DNA from: Echinicola jeungdonensis
GTDB taxonomy: Bacteria > Bacteroidota > Bacteroidia > Cytophagales > Cyclobacteriaceae
Length of the DNA: 64,000 bases
Direction: 5' to 3'
NCBI RefSeq assembly: GCF_030409905.1
Contig: NZ_JAUFQT010000002.1
Span: 496,001 to 560,000 of the forward strand
Made by a program: the position numbers and the translations under genes. The notes beneath the pieces were generated by a model, which was not told the origin of the DNA, did not search any database, and worked only from the letters and a program-made list of their open reading frames with translations. Shown piece after piece: positions 62,265 to 64,000 of this stretch; position 1 is the stretch's first letter, and each line of letters starts with the position of its first letter.

Positions 62265-63547
62265 GATTTGTCTCTTGGTATGATGGAATGATGTGGATCT
62301 GATTTGGGGAAGTTTAGCCTTTCGTCCAGCTTGGCTTCCAATTCAGGAGTGATGATATGCTCCATTTTTTCTGCGCTTTCATGTACATGGTCGGGAGCAA
62401 TATTCATATATTCTGTCAGGTAAAGCTCCCACAAACGGTGCAGCCTTACGATCCTTTTTGCTTCTATTAATCCTTTTTCTGTAAGGTCTATAATGTATTC
62501 ATTTTTAGTTACATATCCTTTTCCTTCTAATTCTTTGATTGAAGAATTGATACTGCTTTTTATCCCAGGGAAATGGTGCCGTAAAGTGTCAAGTGCAATG
62601 CCTTCCATTCCTTTTTCCCGGGAATTATAAAGGGACTTTAGGATATGGTCCGTATGAATTTTCCTTTGGTATTTTCTTTTGGCCATCCACCGGGTCAGGA
62701 CTCCTTTATTAAAGGAGAAGAAGAAGGATAAAAAGGCCAATAAAGAAAGCACAATCACCACCCAGGGGCCCGTAGGCATATGAGGCAGGATAAATGAAAT
62801 GTATGCTCCGGTAATGCCAGAAAACAGGGCGAACCCAACCGCTATCATTAAAGTGCGGTCCAGGCGGTCTGTCCAAAATCGGGCTGCAGCTGCAGGAGTA
62901 ATTAACAAGGCCGCCATCAATACCACCCCAATGGCTTGAATGCCTGTCACCACGGCCAATACCATCAAGGAATTGAAGAGAAACTCCAGGCTTTTGATGG
63001 GAAGGCCCACCGACTGTGCAAAAGATTTATTAAAAACCATTACCTGGAATTCTTTGTAGAAAAACAGGATAGTGGTGATAACGGCAAAGGCAAGAAGGCC
63101 ATACACCCAAAGATCTTCCTTGACAATGGAAATGGCATTTCCAAAGATAAAATGATCCAAGCCGGAAAGAGCCGCGTTTCCGGTTTGTTGTAATTGGGTC
63201 ATCATTACAATACCTATCCCAAAGAAAATAGATAGTACCGCGGCGATTACGGTGTCTTCTTTGAGTTTGGTGGTATTGGTAATCCAGGTAATAGCATAGG
63301 TTGAAATGGCGCCGGTGACAAATGCCCCCGAGACAATCCAATAAGGATTCTTTGTACCTGCAAACATAAAAGCAAGACAGACACCTGGAAGAACAGCATG
63401 AGATATGGCATCACCCACCAGGGCTTTTTTGTCCAGGAAGGTGAAGGTCCCTACCATGGCTGAACTGATGGATAATAGGCAAATGCCTGTTACCACCATC
63501 ATTACATTTGGATCCTGAAAGGAAAAGAAATAAATGAATTTATCCAT
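62261..63547 (-). CDS. Metal ABC transporter permease fused to a DtxR/MntR-type repressor domain
   Basis: 428 residues. Residues 1 to about 280 are an ABC-3 permease (LDKKALVGDAISHAVLPGVC, GIQAIGVVLMAALLITPAAA). A basic linker (KRKYQRKIHTDHILKSL) leads to a C-terminal DtxR-type winged-helix and metal-binding/dimerisation part (about 300-410: SSINSSIKELEGKGYVTKNE, VRLHRLWELYLTEYM, HVHESAEKMEHIITPELEAK). His and Glu residues of the MntR/IdeR metal site pattern are present. Comparable permease-repressor fusions are known (YtgCR in Chlamydia), where the repressor part is released by cleavage. It probably couples transport with metal-dependent repression. Confidence 0.92.
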   Translation of the reverse strand: MDKFIYFFSFQDPNVMMVVTGICLLSISSAMVGTFTFLDKKALVGDAISHAVLPGVCLAFMFAGTKNPYWIVSGAFVTGAISTYAITWITNTTKLKEDTVIAAVLSIFFGIGIVMMTQLQQTGNAALSGLDHFIFGNAISIVKEDLWVYGLLAFAVITTILFFYKEFQVMVFNKSFAQSVGLPIKSLEFLFNSLMVLAVVTGIQAIGVVLMAALLITPAAAARFWTDRLDRTLMIAVGFALFSGITGAYISFILPHMPTGPWVVIVLSLLAFLSFFFSFNKGVLTRWMAKRKYQRKIHTDHILKSLYNSREKGMEGIALDTLRHHFPGIKSSINSSIKELEGKGYVTKNEYIIDLTEKGLIEAKRIVRLHRLWELYLTEYMNIAPDHVHESAEKMEHIITPELEAKLDERLNFPKSDPHHSIIPRDKS

Positions 63548-63548
63548 A

Positions 63549-64000
63549 TCAACTCTTTAAAGGGTTGAAACTGCTTTTCTTGATCAATTCGCCCACATCG
63601 GTTAACATGGAAAGTTTTCCTCCATAAGTTTTGGTCAATAATTCCTCTGTGAGAACTTGATTGGTAGGTCCAGAGGCAATCAGGTGCATATTGAGCATGA
63701 TCAGCCAATCGAAGTATTTTCCTGCGGAGTAAATATCATGGTGAACCACAATTACTGTTTTTCCTTCTTGAGTCATTTCCTGGAATAATTGCACTAAAGC
63801 TTTTTCGGTACTCATGTCCACACCGGCAAATGGCTCATCCATAAAATAAATGTCTGCTTGCTGTGCCAATGCCCGGGCAATAAAAACCCTTTGCTGTTGG
63901 CCGCCGGAAAGTTCGCTGATCTGCCTGTTGGCAAATGCCTTCATGTTAACTTTTTCCAAACAATCAAGTGCCAGGATTTTTTCTTTTTTCCCTGGTCTTT
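63549..64000 (-). CDS. Metal ABC transporter ATP-binding protein (partial, 5' end outside)
   Basis: The last 150 codons are present, continuing to the window edge. They show the ABC signature LSGGQQQRVFIARALAQQ, Walker B IYFMDEPFAGVD, the D-loop, and the switch His in VIVVHHDIYSAG. It matches MntA/ZnuC/TroB-type ATPases. The stop is 1 bp before the start of the permease-repressor gene, so the order is ATPase, permease-repressor, permease. A metal-binding lipoprotein gene may lie beyond the window. Confidence 0.93.
   Translation of the reverse strand, partial: RPGKKEKILALDCLEKVNMKAFANRQISELSGGQQQRVFIARALAQQADIYFMDEPFAGVDMSTEKALVQLFQEMTQEGKTVIVVHHDIYSAGKYFDWLIMLNMHLIASGPTNQVLTEELLTKTYGGKLSMLTDVGELIKKSSFNPLKS

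Overview
The window comes from a member of the Bacteroidota, most plausibly a marine or soil Cyclobacteriaceae/Cytophagales-type genome (inference). The evidence is a SusC/SusD pair under an ECF sigma/FecR switch, sparse Shine-Dalgarno sites, DUF6266, DUF6943 and DUF6660 proteins, BT4734-type and DUF3987 primase-like proteins, and AT-rich spacers.

Left part (1-9250): the 3' end of a nitric oxide reductase gene (norB), a hemerythrin protein and an Rrf2/NsrR-like regulator form an NO-response group. A DUF4136 lipoprotein follows, then a heavy-metal efflux locus: a DUF6660 protein, a giant CzcA pump fused to its TolC-like outer-membrane channel, and a CzcB adaptor. It ends at a bidirectional terminator facing a SRPBCC protein.

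9600-19200 (minus strand): a compact glycan-utilisation locus with sigma factor, FecR, SusC, SusD and a GH127 beta-L-arabinofuranosidase. 19500-24950 (plus strand): an ATP-grasp ligase, a frameshift-split protein with a papain-like Cys/His/Asn pattern, an atypical alanine-racemase-fold enzyme, a 24-codon membrane peptide and DUF5995. Two membrane or secreted proteins of unknown role follow, then a Nudix hydrolase coupled to a PLD-helicase that may be a defence pair.

30150-39600 is a patchwork: a frameshifted lipoprotein, an intact 2,628-bp IS21-family element with a 5-bp target duplication, a lipoprotein, an AraC regulator, a MetX-like acyltransferase/hydrolase, a decayed IS66 fragment and a ThuA-like protein.

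39684-59381 is an integrated island at the 3' end of mnmE, bounded by 19-bp direct repeats with one mismatch. The repeat preserves the MnmE C-terminal codons FCIGK-stop. The integrase, a zinc-finger/HTH protein, an RteC-like protein, small HTH proteins and two primase-like proteins sit at the mnmE end; DUF6266, DUF6943 and RusA sit at the other. Between them is an apparently single minus-strand defence operon of eight genes (52992 to 43386). In order it encodes an XRE controller, a nuclease-methyltransferase fusion, HsdS, a small P-loop NTPase, a PtuA-like ATPase, a PtuB-like HNH nuclease, a PD-(D/E)XK-like nuclease and a long prokaryotic Argonaute. The Argonaute has lost its catalytic residues but keeps its guide-binding residues. 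The layering of R-M, Septu and Argonaute-nuclease in one transcription unit is the most striking feature of the window.

59364-64000 is core genome: mnmE, a thioredoxin-like protein and a metal ABC transporter (two permeases and an ATPase cut by the window edge). One permease is fused to a DtxR/MntR-type repressor domain.
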